Source of the DNA: Niallia sp. FSL W8-0635
GTDB taxonomy: Bacteria > Bacillota > Bacilli > Bacillales > Cytobacillaceae
Assembly (NCBI RefSeq): GCF_038007965.1
Contig: NZ_JBBOYD010000001.1
Location: 3,698,501 to 3,762,500 of the forward strand
Length of the DNA: 64,000 bases
Direction of reading: 5' to 3'
Part shown: one piece after another, positions 9,187 through 18,144 of the stretch
How the letters are laid out: each line of letters starts with the position of its first letter
How positions within the stretch are numbered: the stretch's first letter is position 1
The notes under the pieces: generated by a model
What the model was told of the DNA's origin: nothing
Databases searched by the model: none
Seen by the model: the letters and a program-made list of their open reading frames with translations, nothing else
Position numbers and translations under genes: made by a program

Positions 9187-11241
9187 TTAAGAATATTTTT
9201 TGATGATTTCATATAATTGATTTGCATCATTGCTATCATTTAGATTGCTGATATCTTCTCCATTTTTTGATAAACTCATAAGCTGTCTTAATGCGTAAAG
9301 ATGTTTATGCTTATCTGTAGATGCTAGCACTACAATAAAATGTACTTTTAAGTCATCTTTAAATGGGATACCATCTTCTATTTTTAATAAGCTCATGCCT
9401 ACTTTATTTACGCCAGCTTCCGGTCCAGCATGAGGAATTGCAATTACATTTCTTAGAACAATATGCTGTACCATCGCTGGATACTGTTTCATCATTTCTT
9501 CTACATACTGTTCTGTTATACTTCCACTTTTCAATAGCTGATTCGCTGCTATTTGTATTCCTTGCTGCCAATCTGCTACACTTTTTACTACTGTAATCAT
9601 TTCTGGTGTCAAAAGGGACGCTAGCGATAAATCCGTTTTTGTCATAGGCTCCTGAGACTCATCTGTCGTAACAATGGAAAAATGTTCTTGTAATGCATTT
9701 CGCAAGGATTCTTTATCCTTTATAGAAGCATATTTCTCAATTTTCCCCATTATTTGCTCAATGTTTATGACATTTGAATTTAAATCAAAAATTTCTCTTA
9801 ATACCCTTTGTCGAAGCTGAACTTTTTCAAAATCTGTTAATATACGATTTATGACAAATTGTTTTGTATTCGTTTGCAATGGTACGGGTGAAAAAATAAT
9901 ATCAACTGGATAATTTAATTGTTGAAATTCCCGAATTGATAAAGCTTGATGAAAATAAAATTCAGGAAATAATTCACGTAACGTACTTTCCATTAGACGT
10001 GAGATTGATACACCATTAGGACAAACAACTACTGCTTTCTTCTTCTTCTGAATGGTTTCCCCTGAGCTAATTAAATGTCCTCCAATGAAGATAGTAATGA
10101 ACATTAATTCATTTTCAGGTATAGAACATCCTATATATTCTTCTACTGGCGTGATGGAATCCTTTACAATAAAATGTATCGTTTCGAATTCCGCACTTAC
10201 CTTTTCCATCATCGTGTAATTCGTCGTTAGATTATACTTCATTCTGTAATATGCAGGCTTCATATGAAGTACTAGTCTTTCCAGCAATACTGCTTTTTCC
10301 TTAAATGAAATACACGCCTTATATTCAAAAGTATGAAGAAATAGTTCTAACGCTTTCGTCAACTCTGGGATTTGATGATCGGATAAAAACTGTGCTGATA
10401 GTATTTTCGATGTCAGCAACTGTAAGGTCATAAACAGATGTTCTTCTTTCGGAATTCTCTCAATATCTTTAATTAATATCTCTGCGGCAATATACTCTTT
10501 CGTATCGGACAAGGAACGAGAATCAATATGGTAAAAATCTTGAATGACTCTCCCTTTTTGTATCCGCTTTAAAATTACCGCTAAAATATATGGCAAAAGA
10601 TTTATCCGTTCATCAATGAACTGAAGATGTAGACTACTTTCAACTTCTTCTAGCCGTTTTTTGATAGTTGCTAGATTATCTTTAGATACATTAATAAACT
10701 TTTGAATATATACTTCGCCATTATAAATAGATAAGATATTTTCCAATACTTCCACTAATAATTTTCGAACATTCCATTCTTTCCCGTTTAATTCATATCC
10801 TTTCATTCTTGAATAATTAATCTCTAGTTCATAAGGTTCTATCATTTGCTGTACATTCTTCATATCCCGGAGGATTGTATTTTTACTAACCCCTAATGCA
10901 CTAGTAAAATGAAGCAAGGAAAGTTCTTCTTCGCTACTAATAATATACAATAGAATAAATTGAGCTCTTTCTGTTTCAGATGGAATATAATGCTTATCTG
11001 CTTGTTCATCTGTCTTTTCAGCGAATAATTCCATAATGACAGGACTAATGATGAACTTTCCACCATTGGTTCTTTTAATAGCTGGATAATTATTTGATTC
11101 TAGCCAGTCATTAATTTTCTGAAAACTATAACTGACTTGCCTTCGGGATAGCTGAAATTTTTTCTCTAGCTTAATGTTAGAGGTATCAGGATTACTTAAT
11201 ACTTCCTTCAACAAAATATTACTTCTTTCATCAAGGTACAT
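9187..11241 (-). CDS. MtlR/LicR-type PRD transcriptional activator with EIIB and EIIA domains
   Basis: 684-residue multidomain regulator. An N-terminal helix-turn-helix (KLEKKFQLSRRQVSYSFQKI, near residue 25) and a Mga-type HTH (LGVSKNTILRDMKNV, near 117) are followed by two PRD domains (about 190-400). Then comes an EIIB-like domain with Cys in VVVCPNGVSISRLME and a C-terminal EIIA_2 domain with His in VIAIPHAGPEAGV. Proteins of this design bind DNA and activate when PTS phosphorylation shows that sugar is being imported and glucose is absent. It heads the PTS operon, has a GAGGTGA ribosome site, and is preceded by a cre site and a 9-bp dyad. A BglG-type RNA antiterminator is unlikely, since the N-terminus is HTH. 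Confidence 0.93.
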   Translation of the reverse strand: MYLDERSNILLKEVLSNPDTSNIKLEKKFQLSRRQVSYSFQKINDWLESNNYPAIKRTNGGKFIISPVIMELFAEKTDEQADKHYIPSETERAQFILLYIISSEEELSLLHFTSALGVSKNTILRDMKNVQQMIEPYELEINYSRMKGYELNGKEWNVRKLLVEVLENILSIYNGEVYIQKFINVSKDNLATIKKRLEEVESSLHLQFIDERINLLPYILAVILKRIQKGRVIQDFYHIDSRSLSDTKEYIAAEILIKDIERIPKEEHLFMTLQLLTSKILSAQFLSDHQIPELTKALELFLHTFEYKACISFKEKAVLLERLVLHMKPAYYRMKYNLTTNYTMMEKVSAEFETIHFIVKDSITPVEEYIGCSIPENELMFITIFIGGHLISSGETIQKKKKAVVVCPNGVSISRLMESTLRELFPEFYFHQALSIREFQQLNYPVDIIFSPVPLQTNTKQFVINRILTDFEKVQLRQRVLREIFDLNSNVINIEQIMGKIEKYASIKDKESLRNALQEHFSIVTTDESQEPMTKTDLSLASLLTPEMITVVKSVADWQQGIQIAANQLLKSGSITEQYVEEMMKQYPAMVQHIVLRNVIAIPHAGPEAGVNKVGMSLLKIEDGIPFKDDLKVHFIVVLASTDKHKHLYALRQLMSLSKNGEDISNLNDSNDANQLYEIIKKYS

Positions 11242-11292
11242 TATCTATCACCTCTTAACTTGATTTTATTGTAGCATGAATGAAAGTATAAT

Positions 11293-11307
11293 TGTATTCG
11301 CTTTCAT
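11293..11307. promoter_or_regulatory. cre (CcpA) site upstream of the PTS regulator
   Basis: Minus strand ATGAAAGCGAATACA fits the full WTGNAANCGNWNNCW consensus, about 50 bases before the regulator start and next to a possible -10 (TACAAT). Confidence 0.7.
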
Positions 11308-11395
11308 TTCCATAACTAGTTTGTGAATTGTGTCACAAGCAATTTATCTGCACAAAATTATTGCTAATATTCTTATTGTAAAGTGGAGAAATAGT

Positions 11396-11427
11396 TGTCA
11401 ATGTTGAATAATTCTCATTTATTCAAC
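11396..11427 (-). promoter_or_regulatory. Candidate activator site and -35 for the pentitol PTS operon
   Basis: A perfect dyad GTTGAATAA-n7-TTATTCAAC lies at 11403-11427, directly upstream of a minus-strand TTGACA at 11401-11396. TACAAT follows with a short 15-base spacer. A poor promoter with a dyad at its -35 edge fits a site for the operon's own PRD activator. Inferred from position only. Confidence 0.45.
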
Positions 11428-11563
11428 AACTAAGCATATTCCTTATTTTGACTGTGTTTACATACTTTTACCACAAAAACTATCGATAAAATTGACAGCT
11501 ACTTCTATGACATTTTTTTATTTAATTATTATTTCACAACAATTTCTAAAATTTCACTTATAC

Positions 11564-11610
11564 AAAAAAGAAGCTAAAAACCATATTGCATGGTCATTAG
11601 CTTCTTTTTT
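11564..11610 (-). terminator. Intrinsic terminator of the second transketolase operon
   Basis: AAAAAAGAAGCTAA pairs with TTAGCTTCTTTTTT and CCAT with ATGG inside the stem. The minus-strand U-run follows the tkt copy B stop at 11632. The rest of the 390-base gap from 11242 holds the cre site and dyad described separately. Confidence 0.88.
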
Positions 11611-11631
11611 TGCTATTTCGTATTTATTTCC

Positions 11632-13650
11632 TTATTTTGTTTTTGCAAGAGAAGATTTAACTTTAGCCACTACATTTTCTACTGTAAATCCATACTCTTG
11701 GAATAGTTTATCCGCAGGTGCAGATGCTCCAAAATGATCAATAGTGATATGTTCGCCTTTAGGTCCAATATATTCTCTCCACCCAAGAGAAGAACCTGCT
11801 TCAATACCAACGCGTGCTTGAACACTTTCTGGTAATACGCTCTCTTTATACTCAGGTGATTGTTTTTCAAAACGATCCCAGCTTGGCATACTTACAACAT
11901 TCACAGAAATTCCTTCTTCTGCTAATGCTACTTGAGCTTTCATTGCAAGAGATACTTCTGAACCAGATGCTAAGATTAACGCTTGAGCTGCTTCTTTACC
12001 AGTTGAAACTGTATAAGCACCTTTTTTCACGCCTTCATACGCTTCTGTTTTTGTTAAATCTAATGTTGGCAAGTTTTGACGTGTCAATACTAGCGCTGTT
12101 GGTGTATCTGTGCTTTCTACAGCAAGTTGCCATGCAGCAGCTGTTTCTTTTGCATCTGCTGGACGAATAATGGATAGACCTGGCATTGCACGTAAGGAAG
12201 CAAGTTGTTCAACTGGCTCATGTGTTGGACCATCTTCTCCAACTGCGATACTGTCATGTGTGAATACATAAGTCACAGGTAATTTCATTAATGCTGCTAA
12301 GCGGATTGCTGGACGTAAATAATCAGAGAATACGAAGAATGTTGCTCCGAATACTTTCACTCCACCATGCAGTGCTAAGCCGTTTAACGCTGCACCCATT
12401 GCGAATTCACGTACACCAAACCAAATATTTCTGCCTGCATAACCGTCGATTGCAAAGTTTTTCTCAGTAGTCATTAATGTTTTATTTGAACCTGCAAGGT
12501 CTGCTGAACCACCAAAGAATGCAGGTACAGCACTAGCAATTGCTTGAATGGTTTTACCAGAAGAATCTCTTGTTGCCATTGCATCCCCAGCATTGAATTC
12601 AGGTAGTCTTTCTTGTAAATCAGCTGGTAGCTCTCCTTTGATCGCTGTCTCTAGTTGAGTTGCTAATTCTGGATGAGCTGCTTTATAGCTTTCATATAGT
12701 TCATTCCAAGCTTGTTCTTTGTCTGCACCCTCTTGCGCTAATGCTGCATAATGCTCGGAAACCTCTGTTGGAACATGGAATGCTTCTTCGTAAGACCAAC
12801 CATACGTTTGTTTCGCTAATTGTGTTTCTGATGCTCCTAGTGGTGCACCATGTGATGCTGATTTTCCGCCTTTATTTGGTGAACCATATCCAATAACTGT
12901 TTTCACTTCGATTAATGTCGGTGCATCTGATTTTTTCGCTTGTGCAATAGCTGCTTGAATTTCTGACAAGTCATTGCCATCCTCTACGCGAATTACTTCC
13001 CAACCGTATGCTTCAAAACGTTTTTGAACACTTTCAGAGAAAGATAGATGTAAGTCTCCATCTAGAGAAATATCATTAGAATCATATAATACTACTAATC
13101 TGTTTAATTTTAAGTGACCTGCAAGTGATGCTGCTTCTGCCGATACACCTTCCATTAAATCGCCATCGCCACAAATGCTATACGTATAATGGTCAACCAC
13201 TGGATAATTATCTTTGTTGTATGTGTCTGCCAAATGTCTTTCTGCCATTGCCATCCCAACTGCCATTGCAATTCCTTGTCCTAGTGGACCAGTAGTAGCT
13301 TCAACACCTGGTGTATGACCGAACTCTGGATGTCCTGGAGTTTTGCTTCCCCATTGACGGAAGTTCTTTAAGTCATCGATTGTTACGCCATAATTGAATA
13401 AGTGTAATAAGCTATAAAGAAGCATAGAACCATGTCCTGCTGATAAAACAAAGCGGTCACGGTTGAACCAATTTGGGTTAGCTGGATTATGATTCATTTC
13501 TTTTGCCCATAGTGTATATGCCATAGGAGCTGCGCCCATCGGCATTCCTGGATGACCAGAATTTGATTTTTCGATTGCATCAATTGATAAAGTACGAATC
13601 GTATTTACTGCTAATTGTTCAATATTTGTTTTTACTTGATTACTCATTTT
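11632..13650 (-). CDS. tkt: Transketolase, copy B
   Basis: Second complete transketolase, with the same thiamine-diphosphate motif (GDGDLMEG) and C-terminal [13 protein letters not shown] as copy A. The start is taken as the ATG at 13650 ([11 protein letters not shown]), matching copy A, rather than an ATG two codons upstream; GGATGAGGAAA lies before it. DNA identity with copy A is extreme in the middle (12170-12330 against 2400-2560), including synonymous sites, and lower at both ends. Divergent patches such as residues around [16 protein letters not shown] show that both copies still evolve. It closes the second rpiB, PFK-like, tkt unit. Which copy is the housekeeping one cannot be told. 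Confidence 0.97.
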   Translation of the reverse strand, partial: KMSNQVKTNIEQLAVNTIRTLSIDAIEKSNSGHPGMPMGAAPMAYTLWAKEMNHNPANPNWFNRDRFVLSAGHGSMLLYSLLHLFNYGVTIDDLKNFRQWGSKTPGHPEFGHTPGVEATTGPLGQGIAMAVGMAMAERHLADTYNKDNYPVVDHYTYSICGDGDLMEGVSAEAASLAGHLKLNRLVVLYDSNDISLDGDLHLSFSESVQKRFEAYGWEVIRVEDGNDLSEIQAAIAQAKKSDAPTLIEVKTVIGYGSPNKGGKSASHGAPLGASETQLAKQTYGWSYEEAFHVPTEVSEHYAALAQEGADKEQAWNELYESYKAAHPELATQLETAIKGELPADLQERLPEFNAGDAMATRDSSGKTIQAIASAVPAFFGGSADLAGSNKTLMTTEKNFAIDGYAGRNIWFGVREFAMGAALNGLALHGGVKVFGATFFVFSDYLRPAIRLAALMKLPVTYVFTHDSIAVGEDGPTHEPVEQLASLRAMPGLSIIRPADAKETAAAWQLAVESTDTPTALVLTRQNLPTLDLTKTEAYEGVKKGAYTVSTGKEAAQALILASGSEVSLAMKAQVALAEEGISVNVVSMPSWDRFEKQSPEYKESVLPESVQARVGIEAGSSLGWREYIGPKGEHITIDHFGASAPADKLFQEYGFTVENVVAKVKSSLAKTK

Positions 13651-13740
13651 CCTCATCCTTTTTTGTATATTTTAATGCTAAACACAAGCAGAATTCTATG
13701 CTAACTCATTTAGATAGCAATATCCTTATTTGGTTTAGCT

Positions 13741-14601
13741 TTATTTAAATTGAATTCCGTCTTTTTGAACGACAAGCTCACCTGTCAAACAATTACTTTT
13801 TATCCATCGCAATACTTCATCCGCCAGTTCATTTGCAAGGATTCGATCAATAGCTGTCGGATTTGTTCCCATACAAAGTGCTTCATTAATTTCTGTATAT
13901 TTCCAATCTACATCAAGCTTGCTGATGACTGAATCTTGAATTACTGCTTTTAAAGCATCGCTGTATATTAAGACACTAGATGTTTTTGTATATGTATAGC
14001 TCTTCGTTATTGTCTCACATAATGCGGTAATTTCTTCTTCCTCATAATCAACTGCTAAATAGTTTCCATCCACAGCAAGAGAAATATCCTGCAGCATATT
14101 GGTCGACGGGTTCCCTTCTATGGAAAAGCCAAATAATCTCGGTTTGTCATATTTTAGAGATTGAATGGTATCTTGAACCTTTAACACATTCTGCGTAATA
14201 CTATTAAGGGCTGAATCATACCCCAAAGTCCAATCATTTCCTCGAACATTATTGTAAATAGAAACTGGAACAAATAGTGTACGAATGGCTTCTTTTGTGG
14301 CAATAGAAGTTTGCCATAATTCTTTTGCCTCCGCATCACCAATTACTACGGTCATATCCATTGGAGCAAATGCTTGATCCCACTGATAATTTGACGATGC
14401 AGCGCTTACCTTTAAGATAGAATGGCTTAAATATGGTGCATCACTAACCTCTTTTAATTCTGTATAAGTGATTTCACTGGTCTCTCTGTCTATTTCGAGT
14501 CCAAATAATTGATGCGAAGGAGATACATTCTCATATAAACGATGAAGAATTTGTTTTACTCCCGAAGGCAAATAACCTAAGACAATCACTCCAACCTTCA
14601 A
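13741..14601 (-). CDS. Phosphofructokinase-like pseudoenzyme, copy B
   Basis: 286 residues, about 55% identical to copy A by eye and collinear with PfkA over its length. It has [52 protein letters not shown] and [20 protein letters not shown]. As in copy A the TIDND catalytic motif reads SIYNN (residues 114-118), while the structural residues around it are well kept. Retention of the same replacements in two diverged copies argues for a selected non-kinase role rather than decay. The start is TTG at 14601, seven bases after AGGGGG; the GTG one codon earlier is too close. It lies between rpiB and tkt, 91 bases before tkt. Confidence 0.65.
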   Translation of the reverse strand: MKVGVIVLGYLPSGVKQILHRLYENVSPSHQLFGLEIDRETSEITYTELKEVSDAPYLSHSILKVSAASSNYQWDQAFAPMDMTVVIGDAEAKELWQTSIATKEAIRTLFVPVSIYNNVRGNDWTLGYDSALNSITQNVLKVQDTIQSLKYDKPRLFGFSIEGNPSTNMLQDISLAVDGNYLAVDYEEEEITALCETITKSYTYTKTSSVLIYSDALKAVIQDSVISKLDVDWKYTEINEALCMGTNPTAIDRILANELADEVLRWIKSNCLTGELVVQKDGIQFK

Positions 14602-14849
14602 CACCTTACCCCCTTACTATTTTTGAGCTGTAAGTAACTAATAGCAATAAAAATATACAGAAAAACGCACATGCTATTGGAAGAAAAAGTATTTTTTCAT
14701 CTTTTCTTCTCTATGATATATTTTTCCAAAACCATTATACCATACAACTTCTCAAGAATAAACCATACCTATTTAGTATAACCTATTAATCGTACGTACA
14801 AGTTATAATATGTTTCATTTAATAATTTTGATGTTAATGGGTCCTACTA

Positions 14850-15296
14850 TTAACAATAATATGATTCTAATTCTTTGATTCCATTGATTCTATTTGCATG
14901 TCTTCCACCTAGAAATTCTGCACTTAACCACGTATCAACAATTAAGCATGCTAATCCTTCACCAGTAACTCTTTCTCCTAAACAAAGGATATTACTATTA
15001 TTATGTTCCCTTGTTGCCTTCGCAGAGAACACATCACCGACTACCGCTGCACGTATTCCAGTAATTTTATTGGCCGCAATACTCATGCCAATTCCTGTTC
15101 CACAACACAAAATACCTAATTGGTTCTCTCCATTAATAATAGATTGACCAACATTTTTTGCGTAATCTGGAAAATCAACACTTTCCCTACTATGACAACC
15201 AAAATCTACTACTTCTATATTAGAGTTTAGTAGATGTGCTTTTACTGCTTCTTTTAGTTGATAACCGCCATGATCACTAGCTATTGCTATTTTCAT
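14850..15296 (-). CDS. rpiB: RpiB/LacAB-family sugar-phosphate isomerase, copy B
   Basis: 148 residues: MKIAIASDHGGYQLKEAVK, the loop GILCCGTGIGMSIAANKITGIRAA and the C-terminal CLGERVTGEGLACLIVDTWL are nearly superimposable on copy A. It isomerises pentose 5-phosphates by family. It leads the second three-gene unit; a 245-base gap separates it from the PFK-like gene, so an internal promoter is possible. A cre-like site is about 70 bases upstream. Confidence 0.92.
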   Translation of the reverse strand: MKIAIASDHGGYQLKEAVKAHLLNSNIEVVDFGCHSRESVDFPDYAKNVGQSIINGENQLGILCCGTGIGMSIAANKITGIRAAVVGDVFSAKATREHNNSNILCLGERVTGEGLACLIVDTWLSAEFLGGRHANRINGIKELESYYC

Positions 15297-15366
15297 AAAC
15301 TTATGCTCATCCTTCCTAGTTAAGATGCTTGTTTATCAGATGTATTCTAACATAAAAGCTAGTATT

Positions 15367-15381
15367 TGTATTCGGTTTCAG
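15367..15381. promoter_or_regulatory. cre-like (CcpA) site upstream of rpiB copy B
   Basis: Minus strand CTGAAACCGAATACA fits the cre consensus except for its first base. It has the same position relative to rpiB as the site at 5439. Confidence 0.55.
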
Positions 15382-15434
15382 TTAAATTTTATAATTTTTT
15401 CACATTTCTAATTACTAGTTCATTCATTAATTCT

Positions 15435-15485
15435 GGAAAAAGGAAAGAGGAACAGAGCTCCTTCTCCATTCCTCTTTCCTTTTCC
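15435..15485 (-). terminator. Intrinsic terminator of the MFS/aldo-keto reductase operon
   Basis: GGAAAAAGGAAAGAGGA pairs with TCCTCTTTCCTTTTTCC across a 17-base loop, downstream of the reductase stop at 15503. Confidence 0.85.
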
Positions 15486-15502
15486 AAATGATAAACCCTC
15501 GA

Positions 15503-16342
15503 TTAAAAATCAAAATTATCAGGATCTGGCCCAACACGTTGATCCAAGTTTAAAGCATTGATTTTATCCATTTCTTCTTTTGTTAGTTCAAAATCAAAAA
15601 CATTTCCGTTTTCCATAATGCGATGTCCCTTTACAGATTTTGGAATAGTAACAATTCCATTTTGAAGATCCCAGCGAATGATGACTTGGGCAACTGATTT
15701 TTGATATTTCGATGCAATCTCCACTAACTCAGCTTGATCTAATAATTGACCTTGCATTAATGGAGACCATGCCTCCACTTGAATGCCTTTCTCCTGGCAA
15801 TACGCTATTAATTCTTTTTGTGTAAGTCTTGGATGTAATTCAATTTGATTTATCATTGGCTGTATTTCAGCCTCTTTCATTAATTCCTCTAAATGATGAA
15901 TTTGAAAATTACTCACACCAATTGTTTTTACTTTTCCTTCTTTATACAATGTTTCTAAAGCTTTCCATGCCTCTTTATACTTTCCTTCTTTTGGCCAATG
16001 AATAAGATATAAATCTAAATACTCTAGTCCTAATTTTTCTAGACTTATCTCATATGCCTTTATTGTTTCTTCATAGCCTAAATCTTCTGTCCATACTTTT
16101 GAAGTAATAAATAAATCTTCTCTAGCAATTCTTGTTTCTTTCATTCCTTTTTTTAAACCCTCACCAACACCAGCTTCATTCCCATAAATAGTAGCTGTGT
16201 CAATGCTACGATAACCATTTTTAATTGCAGAGCTTACAGCGTCTATCAACACTTGACCTTCTTCGACCTTAAATACACCTAGTCCTAACCAAGGCATTTT
16301 TACTCCATTTGATAAGTTAACAGTATCTTGTAAGTTTTTCAT
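15503..16342 (-). CDS. Aldo-keto reductase (YvgN/YtbE type)
   Basis: NADPH-dependent cytoplasmic reductase of 279 residues, AKR5 group. The catalytic tetrad is visible: Asp and Tyr in SIDTATIYGNE, Lys in ITSKVW and His in YLIHWPKEG. C-terminal IPKSVKGHRIMENGNVFDFEL binds the cofactor phosphate. B. subtilis relatives reduce methylglyoxal and other toxic aldehydes. Its ATG overlaps the MFS stop by four bases, so the two are translationally coupled and probably controlled by the divergent HxlR regulator. The physiological substrate is not evident. Confidence 0.94.
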   Translation of the reverse strand: MKNLQDTVNLSNGVKMPWLGLGVFKVEEGQVLIDAVSSAIKNGYRSIDTATIYGNEAGVGEGLKKGMKETRIAREDLFITSKVWTEDLGYEETIKAYEISLEKLGLEYLDLYLIHWPKEGKYKEAWKALETLYKEGKVKTIGVSNFQIHHLEELMKEAEIQPMINQIELHPRLTQKELIAYCQEKGIQVEAWSPLMQGQLLDQAELVEIASKYQKSVAQVIIRWDLQNGIVTIPKSVKGHRIMENGNVFDFELTKEEMDKINALNLDQRVGPDPDNFDF

Positions 16343-17535
16343 CGTGATAAAACTCCTTTTTCGAATGTATTTTTTTCTAAAATTAAACTAAAACCTGTAA
16401 GGAAGATAGCAGCCATAACCATTACTCCCCCAACCCAAGGAGTATGAATTAATCCAAGCGTATTAGTTACGACTCCTCCTAAATAGGAACCAATTGCTAT
16501 TCCAGCATTAAATGCTGCAATATTAACCGCAGATGCAACATCTACTGCACTTGGGACATATCGTTCTGCTAGTATAACGACATATACCTGTAATCCCGGT
16601 ACATTCATAAATGCCAATAATCCCATAAATAAAATGCTTATTAAGCCAATGACCTTAAATGGAAGTGTAAAGGATAGTACGAACAGAATAATTGCTTGAA
16701 TAATAAACATATAAAATAAAGCTTGAAGCGGATTTTTATTGGATAGCCTACCGCCGACCATGTTACCAATAGCAATGGCAACACCATATAATAATAAAAT
16801 TCCTGCGACTGTATTTTGATTAAAACCAGTCACTTCATGCAATAGTGGCGAAAGATAAGTGAATACTACAAAGGTACCTCCATATCCTAAAGCAGTAATT
16901 AAAAATAGCATTAAAAGACGTCCATTTGTGACTAAACGCAATTGATCCTTTAATGTCACTCGTCCACCCTTAGATAAATTACTTGGGACAAGCACACTAT
17001 TTGCGATAAATGCGATAATACCAATAATAACTATTGTAATAAATGCTAATCTCCATCCAAAGTGTTGTCCGATAAAGGTTCCAAAGGGAACTCCTGTAAC
17101 GGTTGCAACAGTTAATCCGGAGAACATAATAGAGATAGCACTTGCTCTTTTTTCTTTTGCTACTAAATCTGCTGCGATTGTTGAACCAATAGACATAAAT
17201 ATTCCGTGTGCAAAAGCAGATATGATTCGTGCAATAAGTAAAATCGTTATATTTGGTGCGATTGCAGCAATACTATTTCCTACAATAAACACAAACATAA
17301 TCCACAATAATAGTGATTTCCGCGAAATATTTGATGTAATAGCTGTTAAGACTGGTGCTCCTATTGTGACACCTAATGCATAAATAGAAACAGTTAATCC
17401 TGCTGTTGTAATACCTACGTGAAAATCTTCTGCAATTAAGGGGAGTAAACCGACACTTATGAATTCCGTTGTCCCGATTGCAAAAGCACTAATAGCCAAT
17501 GCTATTAAAGCGAGAGTATTCTTTTTTGACTTCAC
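16339..17535 (-). CDS. MFS drug/sugar efflux transporter (DHA1 family)
   Basis: Twelve hydrophobic segments across 398 residues. TTEFISVGLLPLIAEDFHV opens the first helix pair and APVLTAITSNISRKSLLLW is the loop 2-3 signature region, as in AraJ/YdhP-type exporters. I set the start at GTG 17535 because AGGAGG lies nine bases upstream; a longer frame from 17571 would place that ribosome site inside the gene. It is divergent from the HxlR regulator with a clear operator between them, which suggests export of a compound or aldehyde sensed by that regulator. Confidence 0.9.
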   Translation of the reverse strand: MKSKKNTLALIALAISAFAIGTTEFISVGLLPLIAEDFHVGITTAGLTVSIYALGVTIGAPVLTAITSNISRKSLLLWIMFVFIVGNSIAAIAPNITILLIARIISAFAHGIFMSIGSTIAADLVAKEKRASAISIMFSGLTVATVTGVPFGTFIGQHFGWRLAFITIVIIGIIAFIANSVLVPSNLSKGGRVTLKDQLRLVTNGRLLMLFLITALGYGGTFVVFTYLSPLLHEVTGFNQNTVAGILLLYGVAIAIGNMVGGRLSNKNPLQALFYMFIIQAIILFVLSFTLPFKVIGLISILFMGLLAFMNVPGLQVYVVILAERYVPSAVDVASAVNIAAFNAGIAIGSYLGGVVTNTLGLIHTPWVGGVMVMAAIFLTGFSLILEKNTFEKGVLSR

Positions 17536-17683
17536 TTTCCTTTTCCTCCTATAAAATATATCGATAACCACTAGTGGTGTTCATTTTTCTAGTCTTGCAT
17601 TTTAACCGGCAAGTGTTATTATGAATCATATAAGACAAATAGAAAAGTACGTACTTTTTTGTAATGTAGGAACCAAAAAGTGT

Positions 17684-17707
17684 TATAGGTACTAAAAAGT
17701 GCCTATA
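17684..17707. promoter_or_regulatory. HxlR-family operator in the divergent spacer
   Basis: Dyad TATAGGTACT-AAAA-AGTGCCTATA with one mismatch, 20 bases upstream of the regulator start. It resembles the GTAC-centred operators of HxlR proteins. A related half-site with GTACTTTTTTGTA is at 17648-17663. Confidence 0.6.
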
Positions 17708-17727
17708 AAACAGCTGGAGGATTGAGG

Positions 17728-18090
17728 ATGGAAAATAAAAAATACAATATATCTGTTGAAGCAACTTTAGAAGTAATCGGGGGCAAATGGAAATGTGTAA
17801 TATTATGTCACTTAACACATGGCAAAAAAAGAACGAGTGAACTAAAACGATTAATGCCGAATATTACGCAAAAAATGCTAACACAACAATTAAGAGAATT
17901 AGAAGAAGACGGCGTAATTAACCGTATTATCTATCAACAAATTCCCCCAAAGGTAGAATATGAATTAAGTGATTACGGGAGAAGTCTTGAGCCTATATTA
18001 AATGCTCTTTGCGCTTGGGGAGACACACATATAACCAAAATTTATGGGGATAAAAGCTTAGTGTTAGAAGATAGTGTGTTAAATCAATAA
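17728..18090 (+). CDS. HxlR-family winged-helix regulator
   Basis: 120-residue DNA-binding protein. The HxlR hallmarks are near the N-terminus (EATLEVIGGKWKCVILCHL), followed by the recognition region RTSELKRLMPNITQKMLTQQLRELEEDGVI and the wing ending in VEYELSDYGRSLEPIL. The cysteine in KCVILCHL could act as an aldehyde or redox sensor, as in HypR/YodB-type members, but this is inference. GGAGG lies seven bases before the ATG at 17728. It is divergent from the MFS/reductase operon, its presumed target. Confidence 0.9.
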   Translation: MENKKYNISVEATLEVIGGKWKCVILCHLTHGKKRTSELKRLMPNITQKMLTQQLRELEEDGVINRIIYQQIPPKVEYELSDYGRSLEPILNALCAWGDTHITKIYGDKSLVLEDSVLNQ

Positions 18091-18099
18091 ACCTTTTAA

Positions 18100-18136
18100 A
18101 AAAATCTCCTGCTCCATAAATGTGCAGGAGATTTTT
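18100..18136. terminator. Bidirectional terminator between the HxlR gene and ctpB
   Basis: AAAATCTCCTGC and GCAGGAGATTTT form a perfect stem, with A-rich and T-rich flanks serving both strands. Confidence 0.9.
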
Positions 18137-18144
18137 CCACCTTT

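Noticed and set aside
1879..13650. One of the two transketolases being decayed
   Set aside because: Both frames are full length with intact thiamine-diphosphate and substrate motifs.
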